Positions 12,001-27,000 of a DNA stretch of 64,000 nucleotides are shown one piece after another. A program made the translations under genes and the position numbers. Location: contig JAQJVL010001201.1 in the NCBI GenBank assembly GCA_035578905.1, positions 1-64,000 of the forward strand, written 5' to 3'. The notes below the pieces were generated by a model. It did no database searches, had not been told where the DNA came from, and saw nothing but the letters and a program-made list of their open reading frames with translations. Each line of letters starts with the position of its first letter. Positions within the stretch are counted from its first letter, which is position 1. The stretch comes from Stictocephala bisonia (taxonomy: Eukaryota; Arthropoda; Insecta; Hemiptera; Membracidae).

Positions 12001-15000
12001 TTTTCCAAAATCCACTAGGAAGCTTGTATCAAGTGTTAAGCCACCTTTCTCTGTGTTGACATCGACTTTCATCAAAGCAGAACCGTATCTGTGAAATGCC
12101 AACAATTATAAAGAACAATAAAATGTTTTAACCTATATTTTATCTGTAGGAAATAAATAGTACAAATCTAGATTAGCTTAAAATGTTCAATGCTGAAAAT
12201 ACCATATTTTTTTGTAAATACCCACGGGGGGGGGGGGGGGGGCGAACGGGACGGTCTCCCAGGCCGCTTAATTTTTGTGAATAAGTTGCGAAAACATTTT
12301 TTAAGTGGCTAAAGAAAAGCCCTTAAAAATAATATAAACACCAATTCTCACAGCCGACAAGGAATTAAATAGCAATCAACCTCTTCATAGAACATGTCTA
12401 GACAGCGACCAGCATACGGTAAACTACTAGTAAGAGTAGATTTAGATACTTGCAGACTGTTGCTGCCGTTGAACCGCCATCGGTCGGCAGCCGGCGAATC
12501 ATAGGCGAACCGCCCTCGATATTAAAGACTCCTGTCTTCGCCATTGTCGTTCATTATTATTATAATGATGTGTATATATATACATCTGTTACCCCTAGAG
12601 TATCTGTACATCATCGGTATTATTTGTTTGACAATTGTCATTATCACAATCACATTTTATTTCTTGTTCAACAGTTGACGGAATAATTATATGGATTTTT
12701 ATGGATTAAAATTCCACTTTAGGTAACTAGGTATTTGGTAAAAGCACTGTTCAATTAAACATGTTTTAAAACCTCTTTTTGAATGTCTAAAATTGATCTA
12801 TCTCAGCTAGTTTAGGTGGTAATTAAGAGAGTGACATACTCAGGTTTGTTTTAAAACAGTTTCAACTTATGATACATTGAAGGACTGACACTTCTGTTTC
12901 TGGAATGCTAACATGCCTCGACAAGTTGTTGTTCTTTACGTAGAAAATCTTCAAATATGTAGATAGCAGATGCAGTTAATAAATAAGCTTAACTTTAAAT
13001 AAGAACTCTTTAAAATGAATTTTACATGATTCTGTTTGGTTTAATGTTTAAATTACATCTTAGAGCTCTTTTTTTGATGAACAAATATGTTAGCCTATTA
13101 ATAATCGATATGCCCCAGAATATGACTGAGTACCTTATCAGCAATGTTATTTAGAGAAGAAATGCTTTTCAGAACAAAAGTGTTGGCAGAATGTTGTTTT
13201 GTCAATTATTTATTAACATGCTTGTTCCACCTGAGGTCACCGTCCAGCCTCACTTCAAAGTAATCAACAAACTGTGATTCCTCAATCACATTCTCATCAA
13301 GTACAACGGAAGGAATCTTCACAGTTGTACCTAGGTTGTATTTTGTGAACCTAATCTGATTTAAGTGATTTTTTTTCTATTTTACCTTGAAGTGAAGAAA
13401 TTGGGGTTTTCATGGATTTATGAGGAGATTGATGCTAGAGAAGTATTGAGATGGCTTTACGGTTATTTAATTTTTTATGAAAGGTCGAAATAGCATTATC
13501 ATCTGTGAAAATAGTGCGGAGCTTGCCAAGAAGGTAGTCAGATATGGTCATTGATATATAAAATGAATAGAATGGGTTCAAGAATGGATTCTTGTGGAAC
13601 TTTGAATGCGACTGTTTTCGGTTTCCAGTCCTAAAGGGTGTAGGCCTATTACATGCGAGGTCTTGTTCATGAGCATATGCACATCAGCATGCTCACGAAC
13701 AAGTCCTCCCGTGTAATATAGAGGATTTTTGGCATGACATGTGATGAGGACATGCTCGTGAACATCCAATCGGTTTGATATCTGGGACTTGTCCATAAGC
13801 ATGTCCTGCATGAAATAAATCTCCATGCCAACTTAGCGTACTGCGCATGTGTGCCTCGTTTTTTCCTACCAGCGCCATCATGCTGTTTATTGTGTTTATA
13901 TTATTTTTATCGGTTTGCTTTGTTTAATAGTGATATAACTTTGCTTACAAGAGTGTAATTGTTTACGAAAGGGAAAAAGCAAGGATTACTTAGGCAATAA
14001 TAAAAGAGAACTAGCTTATAATACACAATTTCGACTGTCAATATTCTCCCCTTTTATTTATCTGGAAGCCCACGAGAATGTCCTCACATGTAATAATTTT
14101 GTCAGCAGGGCCAAAAGCTAGCCCACCAGCATGCTCTCACAAGTATGTCCTCGCGTGTCATAAACCCTAAGCAGATATTTGGATCCTGCTGTTTTTGGTA
14201 TACTTTGGTTATTTGAGACCTATCACAGAGTTCCACAAAAGAATCAAGTTCTGTATAAAAGAAAAAAAACCAATTAATTAAAACTCATTTCTTAACTATC
14301 AGTGATTCATTCCGATATAACTCAGTTAACGCCACATTAAATGTTTTTGGTATATGGCGGGAGGGAGGCGCCAAGACCTCTTTAGCCTTGGGTGCCGTCA
14401 ACGCTAGGGACGACCCTGTCCAAAAGAGCCCTCAGGCCCAAATATGCAAAACTTGAGAAATGGAGTTTACTGGCTGAGTGTAAGTTTAAGTTACACAGTC
14501 TATGATCATATATTGCTTTCAGCATCCTTAGGAGCCGGCCATTATTGCATTATTAGATTTTCAAAAAAATCTAGGTGGTGAAGCTTGTTTGCAATGTTAG
14601 CACATCTGACCGCTGGATCACACACTCTAAAGTATGAGCAAACAAATGGACCTCTTGATCGAAAGGTATACTCTGGAACTCTTAGACCAATAGTATCAAT
14701 TGAACCAGCATGGCCATGAAGCACTCTGTTAAAGAATTGCATGTCAGCCACTGCTCGATGAGCTAATATGGTTGGTAAATTCAATTCTGTATGAGTTTCC
14801 ACTTCACCAAGCTCCTAAAACTTCCACTCATCCATTATAGGAATTTGCTCTGGATGGCCTCGACGGCTGCATTTGTGTACACCCAGTCCCTATTCCATAT
14901 AACAGTAGCATACTCAAGGTGACTCCAGACCAAGGACTTGTACAGTGTTAAACAAGCATGCTTATTGTTGAAATACCTAGCATGACGAGACCCAAGTTCC

Positions 15001-18000
15001 TCCTAGCTTTTGATACAACACAGTTTACGTGTTCAGAGATGATTAACTTGGAGTCTACAAGGATGCCTAGATCGTGAACAATGCGATAATGCACTTATCT
15101 ATATGCTTAACTATTTTTTTTTACTTAGAACTATATGTTCTATGATATAAATTGGTGTAATGAGTCACCAGGTTGCAGAAACTTTTTATTAGCACTATGT
15201 TTAATGTACTGGGAATGATTTTTTTTGAGATCATGCAAATTTGGAACCCTACATAACAAAACGGCAAACATATTAAGACGGCACTTTTTGCCCTTAAAAT
15301 ACATTATTGATAATACTAAAAATAAACTATACAAACAAAAAATAATGTAATGTTATGCGGTAGGGCAGTTGGTCCATAGTCTGAATCTTCAGTGTCCAAA
15401 CTGTTTCTCATTCTCAGAGTTACCAATTGTTTAAAAACTCCAATTTGTCTTCAGAACTGTCTCAAGGCTCTGACTTATGGTTAAGACTAAAACCACTGGA
15501 TGATAATGGCAAATACATGTTGATACAGAAAATAATAACACTTAAATACAACTACACAGTAGCATTATACACAATAAAATAAAAATGATTAAGATGAAAA
15601 CGTGACAGAAATTATCTAAAAGGATCCATGAACGAGCCGATACATTATTATCTGGAACCAACAAGTGTTAGCATTAAAAATCAAAAACAGGATGGCAACA
15701 ATTGTTGCCATATGCACCAACCGACCTGTAGCTACGATTGTTGTCAGACGCAGTGAATGTGCTTGGGTTTATCAAATATATCTCTTAAAATATAGAAGTA
15801 AATGTAATGCACCTTATATGAAAAAGCTCCAACTGTGTAAACATTATGGCACTGAATCAGTGTTTTTTTTCTTTTCAATCTTGATGTTAAACACAAGTAT
15901 ACATTTTTTCTTTTGTTTTTACATAGCCAAGCCATAGATAGGTTCACTTAATACTTTTATATGTTAGTCTAAATGCACTTTTGCTACTAGATTAAACAAA
16001 TAAAGACACTTTCTAGTAAGTTTGAAAATTAATTTATAAAACAGTAACATTCTATATGCTATTCAAATTTAAATATTCAAAAGAGTTTAACCATATGCAG
16101 ATTGTGATATAATGATATGAAATTTTTACAATATATTTGCTGGACTTCGTAGATAGATTGAAATATACGGATTCAAATTTCTTGTTTGTGAAATAAATAC
16201 ATACTACAATAATTGACTTACTGACTAATATTTAGGTGTGTAGGCCTACAAGAATTTATTCAAGAAAGCAAACTTAAAACTCGATAGTTGGACAACAAAC
16301 CCGGAGAAGATTGGCTAAACTTGTTTTTTAAAAGACATCCAAATTTAAAAATCCGTAAAGGTGAAAAACTTAGCAATCAACGTGTAAGAGGAGCGGATCA
16401 TTTTGTAGTGTCTCAATTTTATAAAGATATAAAGAAGGTGTACAAAACTGAAAAAATCACAGAAGACGATGGAGGTTTTATTTATAATTGTGATGAGACT
16501 TCATTTTCTCATGACCCTGATGTTGTGAAGGTTATAGCTACAAAAGGAACAAAAAGAGTATCCAAAAATGTGGCTGGATCAGGAAAAAGCAACACGACTG
16601 TTTTGGTGTGTGGAGCCGCTGATGGTTCCAAAATGCCGCCATTTATAATATTTACTGGAGCATATGTCTGGAGTACCTGGATACCAAAAGATGACTATCC
16701 TGGCACAGCGTATACAGCTCAAAAGAAGGGGTGGATGGAGGGCTCCATCTTTGCTAATTGGTTTTCACAGGTTTTCCTGAAAAACATTCCTCCACTAGAA
16801 AACCGCAAAGGGAAAAAAGTAATCTTGTTTTTTGATGGAGTGATCTTCCACATAACCTATCATCTTATCAAAACGGCTTATGACAATGATGTCATTTTAA
16901 TCAAATTGCCACCAAATCTAACGCACTTTATGCAACCGTTAGATAAAATGGTTTTCAAACCTTTAAAAGGAGCTTGGAATACCTTAATGATCCAATGGAA
17001 CAGAAAGCATCCAGGCATTCCACTGCCTAAAGAGGAGTTTTCACGTAATATTAAGACTCTGTGGGAGGAAAACTTTCACAAAAGACTAATACAATCTGGA
17101 TTCCTCAGCACTGGCCTTTTCCCAGTGGATCAAACCAAGTTTCCCGAAGAGGCATATGATCCTATCAAACTGGCAAGATTCAAATCCGTTCCTAGAACAC
17201 CACCATCATCAGTGACATCTTCAAACACTTCAAGAGTACCGGTACCTACATGTGTCAGTCATCTGGAGTCCCCAACTGGAGCCCAGCCCAAAACTTCTCA
17301 AAACCAACCTGGGATTTCAACAGAAAATGAAATTGTCGAGTCACAAAATTCTCATGATGAGCCTGATGATATTCCTGCCAATTCACTTTCAGGTACAGTT
17401 GATGAGAAGACAATAACAGACTTTGAAACTTTTATAAGATTCAAGCTTACAGAAAATGTAATGAAATCTAAACCAAAAGTACTTAAAAAGAGAAAGAAAT
17501 TATCTGACCAGAAAGGAGAAATTCTAACATCACCAGTAGTGATGGAAAGAATAAAAAAATTAGAAGAAGAAAGGAAAATGAAAGCAAAGGATAAGGGTAC
17601 TGGTACGAAAAGAAAAATGAACTACACCAAACCAAGTTCTAAGTCAAGCAAACTTAACCCTTTAAAGGGCAAAAGACTTAGGCCTATAAAGAAGAAGCAA
17701 GATGATTTCTCTGATAGCGATGATTCAGAGTCAGGTGCAGATGTTAGGACTAGGCCTAGGCCACTTCGGTACGATGAAACTGACGATGAACCTGAACTCG
17801 TAATTTCTTCCTCTGATGAAGAGCTTCTTCAAGAAGAACTGGACCCTAAATCAGTTGATCCAAAACTAGAAATGTACTATGCCGTTTATTATGACCTAAC
17901 ATGGTACATTGGTCGTGTAATTGATTTTCCTGATGAAGGTCTGTGTAGTCAAATTTTTGAAGAAAATACTGAATGGATTCAATTGGCCGCCTCACGATGA

Positions 18001-21000
18001 TATCCAAACTGTCCCCAACGATTTTGTATTATTTGGGCCAATTAATCTTAAGGGCAATGGTCCTTTTCAGGTAACCCCAACTGTCCTTCAAAAAATTAGA
18101 TTGGTCTACAAAAAAGTAAAAAAGAACATTAAGGCACATTAAGGACAAAAAGGCTTAGATTGTAAGATTTCAAGACAAAGTTTTTAATTGATTTCAAAGC
18201 CCTAATTAGTTTTTATTAATTTTTTATTCATCTTAAAACTACCTTTAAGTGTTCTATTTCATACTTATTTGTATAACTATTCATTTCAACATCTTAAATG
18301 TATTCCAAATAAAGTTTAAAATTTTCCAAAAATGTGAACTTTTTTGACAACCTCCTAATTTTGCTGATTTTTTCCTACACTTTGAAAATCCGTAACTTTT
18401 TTCCTACTTGACTTAATTTTTTTTCTCTAAGTTTGAGTTGTTCTACGTTCATTTGACTTCATATTCATATTTAGAACACTTGTATATCATTTCAGTTAAT
18501 TGTTTAATGACAACCAAACAATTGTGAAAACCAACTTCCCAGTTTTAAATTTTAACTTGCGAAATCTGAACTAAAAGGTAAAAAATTACAGGTATCAAAA
18601 TATGTGGTGATATAGAATTTCATACACTTGTCTCCTATAACCCCTATGCAATTTACATTCAAAGTATAAGGCCACTACAAGCCATGTCTCTTAATACCCC
18701 AGCAGGGTAATAAGAGACTAGACTTGGGGTAATAAGACACACAATTTTTTTTCCTAGTAAAAAACATTGTTAAAATTTGGAAATAAATTCAGGACACTTT
18801 ATTTAAACAATACATTACAATGGTATTTTACCTATTTTCTAAAATAAAAAAATAACACAGTTATGATTTTTTTTGTCTCTTATTACCCCTTCTGTCTCTT
18901 ATACCCGGCTTCCCCTAATTGATTCCTGCCCATCTTAAAAATCAGATAAATTTTGTAAATAATTCAACAGATGTTTTGTAATTATAAATATAATGCCTAT
19001 TTGGGACGCTAAAGAAAAAGAATTACATACAAGTCATTGGTGAAATCACAATTAATGAAGGATTGGCACTTAATTACGAAAAATAAAAGCAAAATGCCAT
19101 TTAGAAGATAAATGTAAATTACAAATACAAAAACGATTGTTAGGGATAAATTACAGCAAGTTTAACATAAATTATTTGTTAAAAAATTGTGTGGAAAATA
19201 TCTCACTTGACCATGTCTGGATACATCTGTTTGTCCCAAGGAGAATACAGAGAAGTCGTAACGTACAACCTCTTGCCATCTAAACTCAACTGTAGCATCT
19301 GAGGCGAGCCGTACACTCTCTTGCCCTTGATGGTAACTGGCGAAGGTTGCTCCTGAAATATAATAAACATTACGGTGCAGTTTGTTTACGATACTTTATT
19401 ACGATAATATGATAAGAGGTAGCAAATTAGTAAAACCAGACTTCCCAAATGTTCAGTACCAAATGTCTTATTTAAGAAATTAAAAAAAGTAAAAATTAAT
19501 TATAATGTGCGAGTGAGTAACCTAGGAATAGATGTTTGCATCGTAACAATTGACTGGGCAGTCTCAAGGGCTATAACAGATGTAAATAAGGAAAACCAGA
19601 TTGAATTTTCTAATTCTGCTCAAGATTGACATTTAAGTTTAAAAAATAATATCTCTCAGATGATGGCTGTTAAAATCATCACTCAAAGTGATATTCTCCT
19701 AAGTTTGGGACCACTCGTTCACACATGTTGTGCTGTATGTTTCTACATCCTCAATATAGCTCTGACATTGTTGACTGTTGATAAAAACGATGTTGAAATT
19801 AATGTTCCTCCACATATACCAAAGGAAAGTTTGCATATGCTTAATTCAGGTGATCATACTGGCCATACCAAATCAAGTGACAAGATGTGCAGGGAACTTT
19901 TGTTTCAAACAATTCTGTTAAATAACATGATAATTTCATGCTATTTAAGCTGTATTTTGTCTTGTTGGCACCAAAACTCCTTCAGGTTTAAAAAATATCT
20001 CTTCACTTTTGGGATGATACAATAGTGAGATTAAAACATAACTCAGATCATGTTATGTTCAGATCATGTTGAATATATACAGTCATAAATTCCTTGTCAA
20101 AAAAGCAAGGGCCTATTACGATGACTTATTGTGACACAACATGAATGATTGTGTTAGTGATTGCTCATTTGTTGTTCTAATGTGCATTATATATGTAACC
20201 TAACATTGCAAAGTTATAATAATTTATATTTTTATGTATCTTCTTTATGGTCTACTGCCAGTTATTTTCAACCGTCTGTAAAAAAATGTGTTTACCTTGA
20301 AATAGCAGAATTATGTGAAATATTTAGTCATTATCAAACATTTAACTACAGAGTCGATGAGAGAGTGGATGTTTTCAAAACACATAGCAAATCCTTCATG
20401 TTATCCAATTCAAACCACTGAGGCAACTAAATGGGGTCAATGCTGAGCTCAATGAGACCACTCGCACTTTTCTAAAACTAAAAAGGGGTCAATGCTAAGG
20501 TCAATGAAACCACTTACACTTTTCCACAACTAAAATGGGGTCAACGCTAAGCTCAATAAGACCACCCGCACTTTTCTAAAACTTCAAATTCAAATCAACT
20601 TTATTCAACAATTGTACAGAGCATATAAATGAATGGTGTCAATAACATAAAATAAAAGCATATGGTACAATTATTATTATTTTTCTTAATTTAAATATGA
20701 AAATATTAAGTTAAACATAATACATTATGAAGGCCAGTCAAAATATTCCTCACACGTATAAAGAGGTTTTGAAACCATCAAACCATAAAGAAGTTTTTTG
20801 AATTTCTTATAATTAGTTTCATTTTTTAGATAATTTGGAAGTGAGTTGATACATTTAATTCCTGTGTGTGTAGTTTTCTCCTTAAAAAAGTGTTAAATTA
20901 TGTGCTGGTACAAATAGGTTTTGCCTGTATCTAGTGTTGTAATTATGATTATCACCTAACAGAGAGAGAGAACTGGAGTGTTTTTTTACAAACAAAATAC

Positions 21001-24000
21001 AATGATAAATATATAGTGAATAGATTGTCGTAATATTAAGTTCCTTAAAAAGTTCTTTTACTGAATGACACCAGTTTAGCCTTAACATAATCCGAATGGC
21101 TCTTTTTTTGTAAAATTAAAAATCTATCCATGTTCTTATATGTAGTCATAAATGTTAGCTCCAAAGGATACATGAGAAAAATAAACAATTTTTAAAGTTT
21201 CTAAATTACAGAAATTTCTTAATCTATACAAAGCATAAATGTCTGAAGAAACTTTGTTTCCAACATTTTCAACGTGAAGATCCCCAACTCAGTGTACTGT
21301 TCATCATTAGGCCTAAAAATTTTGTTTGATTTACTTTGGTTAGTTCCATTCCTTCCAAATTAATTTTGATTGATCTATTATTTTTCTTATATTTTGTATG
21401 AAATTGAATAAAATTAGTTTTCAATAAATTTATTAGAAGATTATGATCAGAGAAAAGTGCTCAATTTTGGTAAATGTATTTAATGTTAATGCCTCCAGGT
21501 TATTTGAGTTTTTATTTCTAACTATTAAGTTGACATCATCTGCGTGGAGACAGATGTCATTAGTTAAATCATTAGAAGAAATTGCAGGTGATCCTTTAAT
21601 GTAACAGCGAAACAGTAAAGGCTCTATAATAGAGCCCTGAGGAACTTCATGTTTAATTAAACTTAGCTTTGATCGGGTAGAAATTAATTGATTGTCACCA
21701 TTGATGTGTTCAATTTCATTCTGCCTTCTGGATATGATTTGAACCATGATATAGTGGGACTTTGTATTCCAAGATCAGCAATCAAAATTGAGTGTGAAAC
21801 ACTATCAATTGCTTAAATTCATGAAAATCTCTATCACCTTATTTCCTTGATCTACTGAATCAACTATTGAATCTATATAGTTTGTGGCTGCTGTAATAGT
21901 AGAATGACCAGATCTGAAACTCTGTTGCTCACAGTCAAAGAGATCATTATCCTCAAGATATTTAACCAATCTAGTATATAATGCTTTTTCATAAATTTTA
22001 GAGATGACGGGCAAAAGCGCATTGGGTCTATAGTTGGAGATTTCAGAAATAATTCCTTTCTTATTAAGAAGAGGTTTTATTTTTGTAATTTTTAATTTTG
22101 CTGGAAATATACCCTATAAGAATGACAAATTTATTATGTCAGTTAGAGGCTTAAAAAAATAGCTTCTAGCATACTTTAAAACAATAATATGAACACCATC
22201 ATAACCTCAGGAATGCTTATTCTCAAATGACATTATTATATTTTCCAGCAATCATGTCACTGACCTGATTCACTCTAAATTTGATTGTTCTATTGTAGTT
22301 AAGTATTTTAATGTGTAATGTCTTATGCCTTATATGGTGTTTTGGTAATGCTAAAAAACTAAAATTGGGTCAACGCTTAGCTCAATGAAACCACTTGCAC
22401 TTTTCTATAGCTAAAATGGGGTCAACGCTAAGTTCAATAAGACCACCCGCACTTTTCTACAACTAAAATGGGGTCAACGCTAAGCTCAATAAGACCACCC
22501 GCACTTTTCTACAACTAAAATGTAGTTAACGCTAAGCTCAATAAGACCACCCGCACTTTTCTACAACTAAAATGGGGTCAATGCTAAGCTCAATGAAACC
22601 ACCCGCACTTTTCTACAACTAAAATGGAGTCAACGCTAAACTCAGTGAGACTACCTGCACTTTCCTACACCCAACATAGTCCAAGTAGTTTCTTATTCAC
22701 ATTGATTAGCCCGTTTTGCAATGGATTTTACAAGAATAACAAAAATAAGTGTTATTACTCAGAAAAATCTGTATAATATTGTTACCTACTAGACAACAAA
22801 ATTATCCTTTATTCTTAACAAACAGTTTCTGTCTGTTATAAAACTGTAAAAATAAATCAGAATGATTTTAATCAAAAACTTAGGGAATTTTGGTTTTAAC
22901 TTTGGGATAAAGGTTTTTGGCCTTAAGAATTAATTCATGTACCGTACAGTGGAACCTTGTCAGCAAGAACCTCAATACCACAATTTTTTTAAAAATCCTC
23001 TTGAACTTCTCATAACACTTAATGTTGAAAGTACCTTCAACATATTCAGTGCTATGTGGCCATAAAGTCGGCTACGCCACCCGACCGCTAGTGGCTGTGT
23101 GGTCGTGTAGTTGACCAAGTGGTTGTCACCAGGGGTCAAGGCTGACGGCCATCTAGTCTGCCATACTAACTCACATTATTAAATCAGTCTTCGCCTAGAC
23201 ATTGCCGAGTTCGCTTGTTAGTAGGTTCCGCACTTTTACATATACTACGAGTAAGACGTGGTTTCCAATTTCCAGTTATTTTTGGAGTTTATTTTACTAT
23301 TTTTAATTTATTTTTTCAAGAATTAGGAATAAAATGAAGCAAAAAAAAAAAAAAATGTAGAATGTATTGCAAAGAAGGAAACATTAAAAGTACTGTATTT
23401 ATGTTCTACGAATGCCCTGATGAACCTGAATTGTGTTCTGCAGCATGTTTTGAAAAATTTATCTCAGATTAGACTAATTGTGAAAAAAATGTTAGAAATG
23501 GACCTGATAATGGTCGTTTTTAATCTTTTTCATTGGTTTTACTTAATTCCTTATATTACTTTATAAAGTTTATTACAAAATAAAGCAGTGTAAAAAATCT
23601 TGAACATTTATTTTTTGGCAAAGTTATCCAAAGGGGGCTGATGGTCGACTAGAGGACCTTTCATAAAAATTATTAATTTGAGTCTTCAACATATACAGAC
23701 TACTTCTGACAGCCATAAATTGACACTGCACAATCACAAAAATGAAAAAAAATGTTCAGCCATTGGGTTAAGTTTTTAATTTATAAATGCAACCACACAT
23801 GGTGAAAACGAAAAAAACGGCCTTAGCACTGAATGTGTTAAAACATGAATTTTAAGGACCAACTACTTCAATATCATAAAATTTGATTTATTTTCAAGTC
23901 ACGAGAAACCCTTGTACCACGAATATCAAGAGCAAACACCTCTATACTAAGAATTTGTAATAATTTGTAAGAAAGCAACAATGGAAGCATCATATCATTT

Positions 24001-27000
24001 ATTTTTAAAACAACAGATATTACCATTAAAATATATGTTTGTTCATAAAGTTTTAAAAATGTACTATGTAATGAAGAGAAATTTGCCTGAAATTGTCGAA
24101 ATACATAAAGTTAAGCTAAGAAAAAAGGATGTATTTATGGTTCCCAAACCAAATCTCACTTTCTATACAAAAAGTTATTTATTTCTGGGACCAAAAATGT
24201 TTAACTCAATACCAATTGTTCTGCAAAATTTGAAAATATAAAATTATTTTCCAACAAAGTAAAAAATTGGTTATTAAAGCAAGAAAGTATAGATTACCTT
24301 GTAAATATTCAAGTTTAAAGCAATACACTTTCAAACATGTTTTTATTATTCTTTTATAATCGTATAAATTTTAATACCTTGTAAATACTTATTCACTGTA
24401 TCATATATTTATTTCAGATAACATAGTAAAGTATACATATTTGGTTAGTCATAAATTGTTTCGTTTTTATTTTGTTCCTATTATTGTATTATATAGCTAT
24501 ACTGTTAGGGTTAGGATAACATTAAATTTAGAGTTAAGGTTTAAGCTATTTATGTTTTTATATTAGTGTTTATATTTTGAAGAATTGGGATTTTTTTATT
24601 TTAAACTAATATTATTTGCTCATGCGCATATTAAGATTTATTTGAAAAGAAGGAACCTCTTAAACAGGCATTGCCTTAGGAGGTCCTAGTATTTTCTTGA
24701 AATATGTAATTTATGAAAGGTTTTGTTCTAGTAGTATAAGTTTTATTTTGTTAACAGAGAATTAAGAAGAAACCTTTTTATGTTTAAATGTAATTATATG
24801 TATTTTATGTATATATTTCGAGAAAATAAATATATTCTTATTCTTCTTCTTAATTTGACCTTTATAAGATGAATTCCGTCAGTTAAAACTTCAGTAAGAC
24901 GAATTTATATTTCCAGTTAATTCTTGTTGAAACAGAAAAACTTAACTTACATTTTTCACAACTTGTAGGCTTGCAAGAGTCATTAGACAGTGCACATTTT
25001 GTTCAGTTTATTTTGATTCTTTATATGATTGGCCCTGTTCAGTGCAATTGACAATATGGCTAGCGTTTCTCAAGGTGAAGATACAAGATATTTATGCAAC
25101 ATAACATTTTAAGCAAGTCACAAACAATTTGTCTGATTAAACAGGTTGCTCGTAAACTTCTTCATCAACTAAAACTAAAGTACAGTATAAGTATAATACA
25201 CATTATTCTTAGATTAATTCCAATAAATTATCATTTTAAAAATATTTCATATCATAGTATTCTTTATTTACTCACAATTCATAAATTTTGACAGAGTAAA
25301 ATTCTTACAGTAAATTGGTAATTTATTATATAATTTAAAGCCTGCGTAATAAGGAGTGTTTTCAAATAATTTGAGCCTGTGTATTGGGTATTGAAGTTGA
25401 TGCCTAAACTGTGTATTATAATTATGAATATTTTGATTATTATAAAAAGTATCTTACTGCTTATGTACAAAAATTAAACATTTAAAAATATATAAGGAAG
25501 GAAGAGTCAAAATACATAATTTTTTAAATATAGTTCTACAAGATTGATTTCTATTACACCACATCATGGTAGAATATATATTTTTTTAATCCTAAATATA
25601 GTTGCAGCCTCTGACGAGTTTCCCCACAATTCTATACCATACTGTATAATAAAGAATAAAAACAAGCATGGTAAACCATCAGCCTAAAATTCAAATCCAC
25701 ACAGTTTTTCTCAAAATGTACATTTGAAAGCAGACAGAACGTTTTTGTTAAATTTTCTGTGAATGGTTTCCATACTATGCGGTTATTAATTTTTAAACCT
25801 AAGAATTTTGCCTTACTATTTACATTGATCACATTACCATAAATAATATTATTTTCAAATTTATTTTTATTTTGTTGAGTTTGAAATTTTACTATTTCTG
25901 TCTTTGAATAATTTAAGGTTAATCCATTGACATCAAACCAACTCCCAAGTTCTGTAATAATCTTTCAATTGCCAGTTTTAAGTTAATGTCATTGGTACAT
26001 TTTAAAATGATTAAGGTGTCATCTGCATACAGCAATATTTTGGCATAATTAATACTTAATGGCAAATCATTAATATAATAAATAATAGTATTTATTATAC
26101 TATAATATATATAATAAAAAGTAGTGTGCTACTTTAAGTGCTGGAAAGTGATCAATGTAGATACTGTAATATGTGGTATTAGCATCAATTAATCTTGTAT
26201 CAAGAAAAGCACTTACTGTGAGTTCAGAGTCTTCAACAACTTCTACTGGTCCACCTTTAAGGATGCTGCCTCCAAGGAAGAGCTGTCCTACCAGCCGAGG
26301 CTTGGCAGGATCGGATATATCATACTGTCTAACGTCTCCATGCAACCAGTTACTCAGATATAGAAACCGGTCATCCAGTGAAATCAGGATGTCTGTTACC
26401 ATTCCTATAGCATTTGTGGATTTTTATTATTTCAATAGTTACTCATTAACAACATTTTTAATAGCCTTAATCCCTGATAATAAATCAAAGATACAATATT
26501 ATTTTCTAGGCTTTTAGTTAAAAATAAAACGAGAAAGTAAAAAGAGATACACTGTGTTTAGTTTATTGAAATGAATTTCATTTAAATTGCATTTCTGAAA
26601 ATAATATGAAAAATGGTGATTGTTACAACAGTTCAAATGAATACAAAAATATAGGTGGTCCAAACATAAGCAACACAAAAAACAATTTTTAAGTATAAGT
26701 TCAACAAACTTCATAGTTTGATTTTTGGTAAAGGTACTGAAGAAAAGACCGACAGTTTGAACAAAATGAAATTGGAATAATCCTGAAAATATGGTATCCT
26801 TTCTGACTTTTTAGTACAAATATTAATAAACCATATTAAAATAAAAAAATTATCAATTCAATACATTTATAGTATATTGTTATTATACGCCAAAGTGTAA
26901 ATTTTATTGGTACATAAGTACTAAATAAAATTTACAATAGTAAATTTACAGAGGTGTTAATGTGAGAATATAGTTTGATTTCATAAAAAATCGTGACTTG

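Noticed and set aside
12226..12242. Poly-G run as a functional quadruplex or regulatory element
   Set aside because: A single homopolymer in an intron; slippage or an assembly effect is as likely.
16288..18000. Host gene derived from a domesticated transposase
   Set aside because: The long frame is tempting, but the N-terminal DNA-binding domain is missing, there is no ATG, a conserved His is lost and the C-terminus is frameshifted.
20422..22680. Regular repeats that could suggest a CRISPR array
   Set aside because: The 52-bp units are contiguous without unique spacers and lie in an intron of a eukaryotic gene.
26100..26402. A 100-codon minus ORF as a stand-alone protein
   Set aside because: It is the SELENBP1 exon 26217-26404 read on into the intron.
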